DNA of 5,476 nt from Deltaproteobacteria bacterium. GTDB lineage: Bacteria; Desulfobacterota; Desulfovibrionia; Desulfovibrionales; Desulfovibrionaceae. Made by a program: the position numbers and the translations under genes. The notes beneath the pieces were generated by a model, which was not told the DNA's origin, did no database searches, and worked only from the letters and a program-made list of their open reading frames with translations. The stretch covers positions 1-5,476 of the forward strand of contig JAJBSY010000274.1 of assembly GCA_020861205.1 (NCBI GenBank), given 5' to 3'. Positions 1 through 5,375 of the stretch are shown piece by piece; position 1 is the first letter of the stretch, and each line of letters starts with the position of its first letter.

Positions 1-1
1 C

Positions 2-85
2 CATGAAGCGGTGGCCCAGGCGTATGACAAGTACCAGAAATGCGGCATCCGGGGAGCCCGAAACCTGTTCGCAACAGGCTGGTAA
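2..85 (+). CDS. 3' end of an unidentified gene (partial, cut by left edge)
   Basis: An open frame enters from the left edge and ends at TAA (83-85), giving 27 residues that finish ...RGARNLFATGW. The mix is protein-like (charged residues, tyrosines, one cysteine), and most codons end in G or C, like the sure genes here. It converges on glcF with 48 bp between the two stop codons, a normal arrangement for two transcription units meeting tail to tail. A perfect 6-bp stem with a 3-base loop (CCTGTT 64-69, AACAGG 73-78) lies in its last codons but has no T-run after it on this strand. I do not recognise the family from so short a piece. It could be a chance open frame, because long open frames are common in DNA this rich in G and C. 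Confidence 0.45.
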   Translation, partial: HEAVAQAYDKYQKCGIRGARNLFATGW

Positions 86-101
86 AACGTCCACCCGCAG
101 G

Positions 102-127
102 AAAAAACCGGTCACTCCCCTTCCCGG
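102..127 (-). terminator. weak candidate intrinsic terminator after glcF
   Basis: Read on the minus strand just past the glcF stop, a CCGG (127-124) can pair with a second CCGG (111-108) across a 12-base loop, and is followed at once by six T (107-102). The T-run is convincing but the stem is only 4 bp, so this may be a poor or factor-assisted terminator. It lies in the 48-bp gap between two converging genes, where a terminator would be expected. Confidence 0.3.
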
Positions 128-133
128 CCGCTC

Positions 134-1270
134 TCAACCCCGGTCGACCTCGACGACGTCGAGCCAGTGCAGAACCGTCACCCCTTCGCGGGCGTACGCG
201 GCAAGCTGCATGGCGCATCCCGAACATCCCGTAAGGATATGGGCGACGTTTGCGGGCATCTCCCGCAGGCATGCCTCCGCCATGGACGCGGAAAGGTCGG
301 GATCGGTCATTTTGAGGATGCCCCCCATGCCGCAGCAGATGCCGGATCCTTTCACAAGCCCCGGCATGATGCGGGACAGCAGGGGCATATCGTCGTCCGC
401 ATCCCAATGGCAGGGCTGGTGATACCCGTACGCCGCCGGTCCGGCGGCCGGCGGCTCCGCCCGCATCCGTCCGAGAAGCCCGGACAGGGGCGTCAGGCTT
501 CTCCTCCATGTCTCGGCCTCCGCGCCTTCGAGAAAGCCGTCGGCATAATCGGCCAGGCCGTGATGGCAGGAGGCGCAGAAGACCGCGATGCGCGGTTTGC
601 CCAAGGCCCTCCAGGCCTCGACGTTGGCCTGCCGCATAGCGGTCATGGCGGCGTATTGCCCCGCGTGATGCATGGTGCCGCCGCAACAGGTGAAGGAATC
701 CGCGCCCAAAAGCGCGTATCCCGCCGCCCGCAAAAGCGCTTCCGCCTTCCGGGTCCAACGGGGGCGCACGTTGCGCGCCGTGCAGCCGGAAAACAGCACT
801 ACCGGCGTATCGTCTTCCGGCGCGCCATCCCGCGCCAGCCTCACCCATGGCCGGATATTTTTCGGATTTACCAGCGCTTTGGCCGTCGCCAGGGACGACT
901 CCAGCATTTTCGGCGTCAGCCCCTTGGGCGCGAGGCCGGCGAGAAACCCGACGGTGGGCCAGAGCGGCCCCATGTGTTTGATCCACATCTCCCAAAGCCG
1001 CTGGCTCCAATGCGGATGCCCGGCCCGAACGTCCGCCAGCAGGTCCGCCGTGGACAACTTGCGCGCGCAGGCCTTCTTGCACCGCCCGCACCCGGCGCAA
1101 AGGCGCGCCAGGGCGAAGACGTCATCCCAGGTAAACCCTTCCGTCTCGATCCCGGCGTTGACCGGTTCCAGGAGAAGGCGCTTGGCCTTGGGGGAGAACT
1201 CCTCCCGCCGATGCCGCCTGAATACCGGGCAGACGTTCAGGCATTCGCCGCATTGCGTGCATCCGCGCAT
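134..1270 (-). CDS. glcF: GlcF-like Fe-S subunit of a 2-hydroxyacid (lactate/glycolate) dehydrogenase
   Basis: This 378-residue protein is the likely electron-transfer partner of the flavoprotein encoded just upstream. Two ferredoxin-type cysteine sets are visible: C4-x2-C7-x2-C10-x3-C14-P near the N terminus, and C58-x2-C61-x2-C64-x3-C68, each fit to hold a [4Fe-4S] cluster. Two CCG (heterodisulfide-reductase/GlcF type) domains follow: C163, C195-C196-G and C232-x2-C235; then C287, C312-C313-G and C349-x2-C352. No membrane segment is obvious, so it should sit in the cytoplasm or on the inner face of the membrane and pass electrons from FAD to the quinone pool or another carrier. The ATG (1270-1268) is one base past the glcD stop, with an AAGGG ribosome site 8 bases upstream inside the glcD end, so translation is probably coupled. 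The first cluster starts at residue 4, giving a shorter N terminus than many GlcF proteins. The substrate (D-lactate or glycolate) cannot be fixed from sequence; the GlcF/HdrD-like family is secure. Confidence 0.9.
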   Translation of the reverse strand: MRGCTQCGECLNVCPVFRRHRREEFSPKAKRLLLEPVNAGIETEGFTWDDVFALARLCAGCGRCKKACARKLSTADLLADVRAGHPHWSQRLWEMWIKHMGPLWPTVGFLAGLAPKGLTPKMLESSLATAKALVNPKNIRPWVRLARDGAPEDDTPVVLFSGCTARNVRPRWTRKAEALLRAAGYALLGADSFTCCGGTMHHAGQYAAMTAMRQANVEAWRALGKPRIAVFCASCHHGLADYADGFLEGAEAETWRRSLTPLSGLLGRMRAEPPAAGPAAYGYHQPCHWDADDDMPLLSRIMPGLVKGSGICCGMGGILKMTDPDLSASMAEACLREMPANVAHILTGCSGCAMQLAAYAREGVTVLHWLDVVEVDRG

Positions 1271-1271
1271 G

Positions 1272-2645
1272 TCAGTAGCCCTTGTTCGGGTTCAGGATGC
1301 CCTTGGGGTCAAAGACCGCGCGCACGGCGCGCATCAGCGCCAACTCGTCCTTGCCGAGCTGGCGGCCGACGTCCTTGAGGCACCCTCCGCCGTGTTCGCC
1401 GGATATGCTGCCGCCGAATTCAAGAACGGCCTCGTCCATGGCGTGGTGCGCTTTCATGGTCCGTTCCGTATCGTCCGGGTCGGAAGCGTCATAGTGCAGA
1501 TTGGCGTGGATGTTCCCGTCGCCCGCGTGCCCGAAGGCGATAAGCCGTTTGCCGTTTTCACGGGCAATGGCCTCGAACCGGCGGACGGCGTCGAGAAGCC
1601 GCCCGCGCGGCACGGCCATGTCGCCGCCGATACGGTCCGGCCCCATAACGTAGGACGCGGCAGAAATACGGCGCCGATGCGCCCATATGGCGTTCTCTTC
1701 TTCCGGGGTCACCCCCGTGATCCGCCAGAGGGCGTCGTCGAGCTGCCGGCCGAGCCGGGCTATTTCCAGCGGCACGGTTTCGCGGCTGCCGTCAACCTGG
1801 AACAACAGGAGGGAGTTGACCGTCTCGGGCCAGGGCGTCGCGCCGGTCTCGCGAAGTATTTCCAGGACCGTTTCACCCATGAACTCCAGGGCGGAAGGCA
1901 GAATGCCCGCGTCGAAGACCTTGCCCATGGAGAGCAAGGCCGCGTCCAGGGAGGGATACCCCACCAGGATGGATGCCGAAGCCTCGGGTTTCGGCAGCAG
2001 TTTCAACGTCAGTTTCGTGATGATCCCGAGAGTGCCCTCGGAGCCGACCATCAACCGGGTAAGATCGAGCCCGACCACGTCCTTGTGGGTGCAGCCGCCG
2101 AACGTGAGAAGTTTGCCGCCCGGCACGACGACGTCGCAACCGAGCACGTAATCGCGCGTCACGCCGTACTTGACGGCCTTGAGGCCGCCTGCGCAGGTGG
2201 CGACATTGCCGCCCACCGAAGTGGCCTTGCCGCTGGCCGGATCCGGCGGGTACATGAGTCCCCGCTTTTCGCATTCCGCCTGCAAGGTGGCGGTGCAGAC
2301 GCCCGGCCCCACCTCGGCCACGAAATCCGTGGCCGAAATATCCATGATGGCGTCCAGCCCCATGGTGGAGAGCACAATGCCCGGCACCGTGGGAGCGCAC
2401 CCGCCGGCCAGGCTCGTTCCGCGCCCTCGCGGATGCACGACGATCGTCTCCGCATCCGCCCAGCGCATGAATTCCCGGACCTGCGCGACATCCACCGGGC
2501 GGACCATGGCGAAAATTTCTCCCGGAACGAGTCCGGCATCGGACGCGTATACCCGGAGAACTTTTTTATCGAAACTGACGTTCTCTCCGAAAAGGTCTTC
2601 CAGGAACACGCGGTGCGCGTCCGTCAAGGCGGCGGCAAAGGTCAT
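1272..2645 (-). CDS. glcD: GlcD-like FAD-linked 2-hydroxyacid dehydrogenase (D-lactate or glycolate)
   Basis: This 457-residue flavoprotein of the FAD-binding PCMH/GlcD family probably oxidises D-lactate or glycolate and hands electrons to the Fe-S protein encoded next. The FAD-binding part shows a phosphate loop RGRGTSLAGG (73-82), PDP (134-136), SVGGNVATCAGG (143-154) and GSEGTLGIIT (201-210). The C-terminal cap has the active-site motif GHAGDGNIH (372-380) and GEHGGG (416-421), close to the usual GEHGIG, and ends in the family-typical FDPKGILNPN. The chosen ATG (2645-2643) has a GGGAG ribosome site 5 bases upstream and gives the normal family length. The frame stays open for 38 more codons to 2759, but that stretch has no family likeness and runs into a mobile repeat. 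glcF follows after one base. No separate GlcE is present, as in many two-gene lactate dehydrogenases of sulfate reducers. Separating lactate from glycolate or another 2-hydroxyacid needs biochemistry or close orthologues. Confidence 0.93.
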   Translation of the reverse strand: MTFAAALTDAHRVFLEDLFGENVSFDKKVLRVYASDAGLVPGEIFAMVRPVDVAQVREFMRWADAETIVVHPRGRGTSLAGGCAPTVPGIVLSTMGLDAIMDISATDFVAEVGPGVCTATLQAECEKRGLMYPPDPASGKATSVGGNVATCAGGLKAVKYGVTRDYVLGCDVVVPGGKLLTFGGCTHKDVVGLDLTRLMVGSEGTLGIITKLTLKLLPKPEASASILVGYPSLDAALLSMGKVFDAGILPSALEFMGETVLEILRETGATPWPETVNSLLLFQVDGSRETVPLEIARLGRQLDDALWRITGVTPEEENAIWAHRRRISAASYVMGPDRIGGDMAVPRGRLLDAVRRFEAIARENGKRLIAFGHAGDGNIHANLHYDASDPDDTERTMKAHHAMDEAVLEFGGSISGEHGGGCLKDVGRQLGKDELALMRAVRAVFDPKGILNPNKGY

Positions 2646-2650
2646 ACGGT

Positions 2651-2655
2651 CTCCC
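2651..2655 (-). promoter_or_regulatory. glcD ribosome binding site that decides the start
   Basis: GGGAG on the minus strand lies 5 bases before the ATG at 2645-2643 and favours this start over the longer open frame. Just upstream a perfect 6-bp stem with a 6-base loop (GGAGCG 2658-2663, CGCTCC 2670-2675) ends next to it. The CTCC of that stem can also pair with the GGGAG, so it could mask the site. That masking is inference. Confidence 0.55.
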
Positions 2656-2683
2656 GCGGAGCGCGATGTCGCTCCCGCATCCC

Positions 2684-2695
2684 GGTATGCATACC
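2684..2695. promoter_or_regulatory. perfect 12-bp palindrome, candidate operator for glcDF
   Basis: GGTATGCATACC is a perfect inverted repeat 38 bases before the glcD ATG, and it covers the -10 of the candidate promoter, where a repressor would act. The GTAT/ATAC half-sites resemble those of some GntR-family regulators, which often control lactate and glycolate genes. This resemblance is from general knowledge; no regulator gene is in the window. A shorter 9-bp dyad, TTGCCGCAA (2708-2716), lies at the -35. Confidence 0.4.
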
Positions 2696-2716
2696 CTTGT
2701 CCGGAACTTGCCGCAA
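2688..2716 (-). promoter_or_regulatory. candidate promoter for glcDF
   Basis: On the minus strand TTGCGG (2716-2711), a 17-base spacer and TATGCA (2693-2688) form a weak sigma70-like promoter, matching 3 of 6 bases in each box. The spacing is ideal, and both boxes overlap dyad sequences that could bind a regulator. It lies between the mobile repeat and the gene, so the repeat does not separate it from glcD. It would give a leader of roughly 35 bases. Confidence 0.35.
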
Positions 2717-2731
2717 CCCGGCCCTTCGCGG

Positions 2732-2857
2732 GGTAGTGTCGCAGTTTGCCTTCCGACATGGAAGGCGAGTTTCCGCGCGGAGCGAAGTGTATCTAGACAT
2801 ACATGAGTTTCGCGCGGGACGAGCCTGATGAAGTATCAAGCAAATTGCGGCGCTACC
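2732..2857 (+). mobile_element. MITE-like repeat, copy A (126 bp)
   Basis: This is one of two copies of an intergenic repeat; the other is at 5160-5284 in the same orientation, and the two share about 112 of 128 aligned positions (one 1-base gap). The ends are inverted repeats: GGTAGTGTCGCAGTTTG (2732-2748) against CAAATTGCGGCGCTACC (2841-2857), with 14 of 17 pairs Watson-Crick and the other three G-T. The flanks CTTCGCGG (2724-2731) and CTTCACGG (2858-2865) match at 7 of 8 bases, like an aged 8-bp target duplication. Inside are a small hairpin (CCTTCC 2749-2754 with GGAAGG 2760-2765), a long central hairpin (2764-2825, tip loop CTAGAC) and a short right hairpin (about 2826-2838). It encodes no transposase, so movement would need one supplied elsewhere. 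The 8-bp duplication and ends starting GG recall IS6- or IS1595-like elements, but the family is not established. A REP/BIME-type repeat is the main alternative, since both ends carry GTAG. Confidence 0.75.
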
Positions 2858-2875
2858 CTTCACGGGTCAAACCCA

Positions 2876-2903
2876 TTGACGAAAGCATCGCTCCCACTAT
2901 ACG
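2876..2903 (+). promoter_or_regulatory. sigma70-like promoter upstream of the chemoreceptor gene
   Basis: TTGACG (2876-2881), a 16-base spacer and TATACG (2898-2903) fit a housekeeping promoter: 5 of 6 bases in the -35 and 4 of 6 in the -10. It begins 18 bases past the end of repeat copy A and points at the chemoreceptor gene, giving a leader of about 150 bases. It may be a second promoter besides the sigma28-like one nearer the gene. Confidence 0.45.
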
Positions 2904-2930
2904 CTGCCAGCGCCGTGGTTATTTCCGCGA

Positions 2931-2958
2931 CCGCCCGGCGGCGCGCCCCCGCCCGGCG
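2931..2958. repeat. 10-bp direct repeat in the chemoreceptor leader
   Basis: CCGCCCGGCG occurs at 2931-2940 and again at 2949-2958, an 18-base period, in a very GC-rich stretch between the two candidate promoters. It may be no more than local low-complexity sequence; no function is claimed. The rest of the 414-bp gap between glcD and the receptor holds only the sites listed separately. Confidence 0.4.
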
Positions 2959-3012
2959 CGGTAGCAGCTTTGCCGGAAACCGCCGCGGCGCCGTGATTCA
3001 CCATACGTCCCG

Positions 3013-3038
3013 TAAATCCGGGCCGTGCCTGCCGACTA
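3013..3038 (+). promoter_or_regulatory. sigma28 (FliA)-like promoter for the chemoreceptor gene
   Basis: TAAA (3013-3016), a 14-base spacer and GCCGACTA (3031-3038) resemble the flagellar sigma28 consensus TAAA-N15-GCCGATAA, with a perfect -35 core and 6 of 8 bases in the -10. The -10 ends 21 bases before the receptor ATG, allowing a short leader that still holds the GGAAA ribosome site at 3051-3055. Chemoreceptor genes are classic sigma28 targets, so sequence and context agree. The spacer is one base short of ideal. Confidence 0.5.
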
Positions 3039-3059
3039 TAGGGTCCGTGCGGAAACGAT

Positions 3060-5177
3060 ATGAGCATACGCAGCAAATTCATCCTTGTTCTCCTCTTCTG
3101 TCTCGCGGCCGTTACTGCGGCCATTTGCGGCGCGGTCCGGTTTTACGCCCTCCGGGAGGCGGATACCGCCTTTGTCCGCGAGGCGTCGGCCCAGCTCGAC
3201 CGGGTCGAGGACATCATCCACATCTATTTCAAGGGCGCGGAACGGGCCGTGAAAAACCTTGCGTCCCTTCCCGAAGCCGACAATGCCGCCCTTGCCCGCA
3301 ACCCCGCCGCTCCGGGGGCGGACCCCCGCGCCCTAGCGGAGGCCGAATCCGCCCTGCAACAGCGGCTTGCGTTGCTGCCCCAGGTCATCCCGGGGGTGGA
3401 AGCGGCCTTTTGCGGCTACAGAAACGGCTCCTTCCATTCCAGCGGCGGCGACGCGCGGCCGGACGGATACGACGCCCGCGCCGAATCCTGGTACTCCGAC
3501 GCCGCCTGGGGCCTTGCCGACGTTTCCATCACGGACGTCGCCATATCGGAGAAAACGAAGAGCCTTGTCGCCACCGTGGCCACCAGGATCAGGGACGGCA
3601 ACGGCGATACCGCCGGGGTCGCGGCTCTTGTCATGACCATGGGCGCGCTTTCCGATACGTTGCGGGACGTGCGGCCCGGGCGTAGCGGCCGCATCGTGCT
3701 GTTCGACGCGGAAGGCCGGGTGCTGTTCGACCCCGAAGCCCAGGAAAACCTGTTACGTCCCGCCGATCAGACCGGTCCTCTCCTGCGCTCGCTGATGCAG
3801 CTCCCGGCCGGTCGGCACGAAGTGCCGCATAACGGGACGTCGCTCCTGGCGTTTTCCCGCGTTTTCCCCGATACCCGTTGGAAGGCGGCTCTCCTGCTCG
3901 ACAAAAGCGAGCAGGCCGCGCCCTGGGACGGGACATTCCGGGCCGTTCTGCTCGTCGCTGCCGCCTCCTGCCTTGGCCTCGCGCTCGCCGGCGTACTGCT
4001 GGCCATCGGCGCCACGAAGCCGCTGTATGCCCTTATCCGGCAATCCAAAGCCCTGGCTGGCGGCGACAAAGAGGCGCTCGCGGCCATCGCCGGGCGCGGT
4101 CCGGACATTACCGCCCTGCAAAGCGATATCGGGCAGCTTACCGGGCGCGTAATGCTGCTGGCTCAAGCGGAAAAAGAACATGCCGGAGAAATCGAGGCGT
4201 ACGCCCGCCGGGTGAGGGAGGCCGAACACAATCTCTCGGGGAAGACGGCGCGCGAAGCCTACCGCGCGGCCTGCCATGGCGCGGCCCAGGCGCTCGCGCC
4301 CGTTATCGCCGCAATCGGCGGCAGCGTTTCCGGCATCCGGGAGTGCGCGAACCGGCTCCATGCCTGCACCCGCACGCAGGCGCTCTCGGCGAACAACGCC
4401 CATACCGTGATAACCGGCCTTGCGGACGACGTCGGGACCATGGCCGGACAAGCGGCGGAAACGGAAAAAAGCGCCGATGCCGTTCTGGGCCTGATCCATG
4501 CGGCCGGCAGGCAGATGCGGGATGCCCTCAACGCCGCCCAAAGCCTGGAGGAAACGGCCGCAACCCTCGCGCCGGGGCTTGACACGCTCAGAGGGCAAGC
4601 CGACGAAATGGGCACAGCCGCAAACGCCATGCGGGATGTGGCTGAAGAAATAAACGTCCTGGGGCTCAAGCTGTCCATCGAAGTTTCAAGCGCGGGGGAA
4701 GGCGGCAGAAAATTCGCTCCCGCAACGGAAGAAATGCGTACCCTGGCCGAGCGGGCCATGATTGCCGCCGCCTCGATGGATACGGTGCTTGCCGCCATGG
4801 ACCAGACGCACACCGCCTACGCCCTGGCGGTAGGCAAAAACAAGGCGGCAGCCACGCGTGTTTTTTCCGGGGTTGCAAGGGTGGAGAACGTTTTTTCCGA
4901 AGCAACATCGGCCGTCGCGACAACCGTTGAACAAATCCGCGTCCTTGCGACCGCTTTGGAGGGCCTCGCCCTGGCCGAAACGCTGCATCCGGAAAATACG
5001 GACGCCATGCTGATGGCGGTCAGAGACGCGGCCGAAGCACTGAAGGGGATTGAGACCTCGGCCGCATCCCTGGAAACCCTGACGGACAGCCTGGCTTCGC
5101 TGGCGGAAACCTTTGAAGCGCCCCCGGCGACGGTTTTGCCGGGTACCCAGGCCGGGCAGGGTAGTGCCTCAATATGA
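3060..5177 (+). CDS. dCache-domain methyl-accepting chemotaxis-like receptor with a degenerate signalling tip
   Basis: This 705-residue inner-membrane receptor has a short N tail, TM1 (about 7-29), a periplasmic dCache-type sensor (about 30-293, with SWYSDAAWG at 143-151), TM2 (about 295-317), a HAMP-like segment starting TKPLYALI with LAGGD, and a long helical cytoplasmic MCP domain (about 420-690). The hairpin tip is recognisable (EINVLGLKLSIE, then SAGEGGRKFA, residues 530-553) but departs from the family's QTNLLALNAAIEAARAGE. The usual EE methylation pairs are replaced in both helices (IT at 451-452, EG at 634-635), and no CheR-binding pentapeptide ends the protein. The ATG has a weak GGAAA ribosome site and promoter candidates upstream, including a sigma28-like one. 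The last five codons and the TGA come from repeat copy B, so the C terminus is not ancestral. It may be a receptor with altered output, a modulator in mixed arrays, or a decaying copy. The open frame and intact membrane layout argue that it is still translated. Its ligand is unknown. Confidence 0.85.
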   Translation: MSIRSKFILVLLFCLAAVTAAICGAVRFYALREADTAFVREASAQLDRVEDIIHIYFKGAERAVKNLASLPEADNAALARNPAAPGADPRALAEAESALQQRLALLPQVIPGVEAAFCGYRNGSFHSSGGDARPDGYDARAESWYSDAAWGLADVSITDVAISEKTKSLVATVATRIRDGNGDTAGVAALVMTMGALSDTLRDVRPGRSGRIVLFDAEGRVLFDPEAQENLLRPADQTGPLLRSLMQLPAGRHEVPHNGTSLLAFSRVFPDTRWKAALLLDKSEQAAPWDGTFRAVLLVAAASCLGLALAGVLLAIGATKPLYALIRQSKALAGGDKEALAAIAGRGPDITALQSDIGQLTGRVMLLAQAEKEHAGEIEAYARRVREAEHNLSGKTAREAYRAACHGAAQALAPVIAAIGGSVSGIRECANRLHACTRTQALSANNAHTVITGLADDVGTMAGQAAETEKSADAVLGLIHAAGRQMRDALNAAQSLEETAATLAPGLDTLRGQADEMGTAANAMRDVAEEINVLGLKLSIEVSSAGEGGRKFAPATEEMRTLAERAMIAAASMDTVLAAMDQTHTAYALAVGKNKAAATRVFSGVARVENVFSEATSAVATTVEQIRVLATALEGLALAETLHPENTDAMLMAVRDAAEALKGIETSAASLETLTDSLASLAETFEAPPATVLPGTQAGQGSASI

Positions 5178-5284
5178 CTTCAGACGAGGAAGGCGAGTTC
5201 CGCGCGGAGCGAAGTGTATCAAGACATACATGAGCTTCGCGCGGGACGAGCCTGATAAAGTTTCAAGCAAATTGGGCCACTACC
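5160..5284 (+). mobile_element. MITE-like repeat, copy B (125 bp), inserted in the receptor 3' end
   Basis: This second copy has the same orientation as copy A. The terminal inverted repeats are GGTAGTGCCTCAATATG (5160-5176) and CAAATTGGGCCACTACC (5268-5284): of 17 pairs, 14 are Watson-Crick, one is G-T and two mismatch. The flanks CCGGGCAG (5152-5159) and CCGGGGCAG (5285-5293) are the same but for one extra G, again fitting an 8-bp target duplication. The central hairpin (5192-5252) is better paired than in copy A: GCGAAG (5209-5214) pairs fully with CTTCGC (5235-5240), and the TGTAT/ATACA tip (5215-5219, 5226-5230) has a CAAGAC loop. Tandem G-A mismatches lie between GGC-GA-G (5192-5197) and C-GA-GCC (5247-5252). 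The receptor TGA (5175-5177) lies inside the left end. It encodes no protein of its own. Confidence 0.75.
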
Positions 5285-5300
5285 CCGGGGCAGAAAGGTC

Positions 5301-5328
5301 TTGACTAATCGGGCGAGCCGGATATGAT
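5301..5328 (+). promoter_or_regulatory. strong sigma70-like promoter for the right-edge gene
   Basis: TTGACT (5301-5306), a 16-base spacer and TATGAT (5323-5328) match the housekeeping consensus at 5 of 6 bases in each box. It lies 16 bases past repeat copy B and about 45 bases before the probable TTG start at 5376. It is the best promoter in the window and supports a separate transcription unit to the right of the receptor gene. Confidence 0.65.
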
Positions 5329-5375
5329 TCCTGCCTGTTTACGGCGAGAGCCGGAATGGGCCAAGGAGTTCTTGT

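Noticed and set aside
64..78. Perfect 6-bp hairpin CCTGTT-CGC-AACAGG as a terminator
   Set aside because: It lies in the final codons of the left-edge gene and has no T-run on the plus strand; on the minus strand only three T follow.
672..2828. A 718-codon open frame on the plus strand opposite glcD and glcF, and a 403-codon one at 167-1378
   Set aside because: Both lie antisense to genes with clear family motifs and give Arg/Pro/Gly/His-rich products without recognisable domains. Long antisense frames are expected in DNA with strong G/C third-position bias.
2828..3685. A 285-codon plus-strand frame starting inside repeat copy A and overlapping the receptor gene
   Set aside because: It overlaps the well-supported receptor gene in another frame, its product is low-complexity and Arg/Gly/Pro-rich, and its start lies in mobile repeat sequence.
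2732..5284. CRISPR array or integron attC sites as an explanation of the repeats
   Set aside because: Only two long units lie 2.3 kb apart around a gene, with no regular spacers. The ends lack the attC core GTTRRRY/RYYYAAC pattern, and the flanking 8-bp duplications point to transposition.
5160..5284. Copy B as an intrinsic terminator of the receptor gene
   Set aside because: The hairpins are strong but no T-run follows them on either side in the right position. It might still slow polymerase, but I cannot support a terminator call.
5113..5304. A 63-codon plus-strand frame crossing the receptor end and repeat copy B
   Set aside because: It is made of a shadow of the receptor plus translated repeat, with no ribosome site of note. 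The matching segment in copy A is not in a comparable gene.
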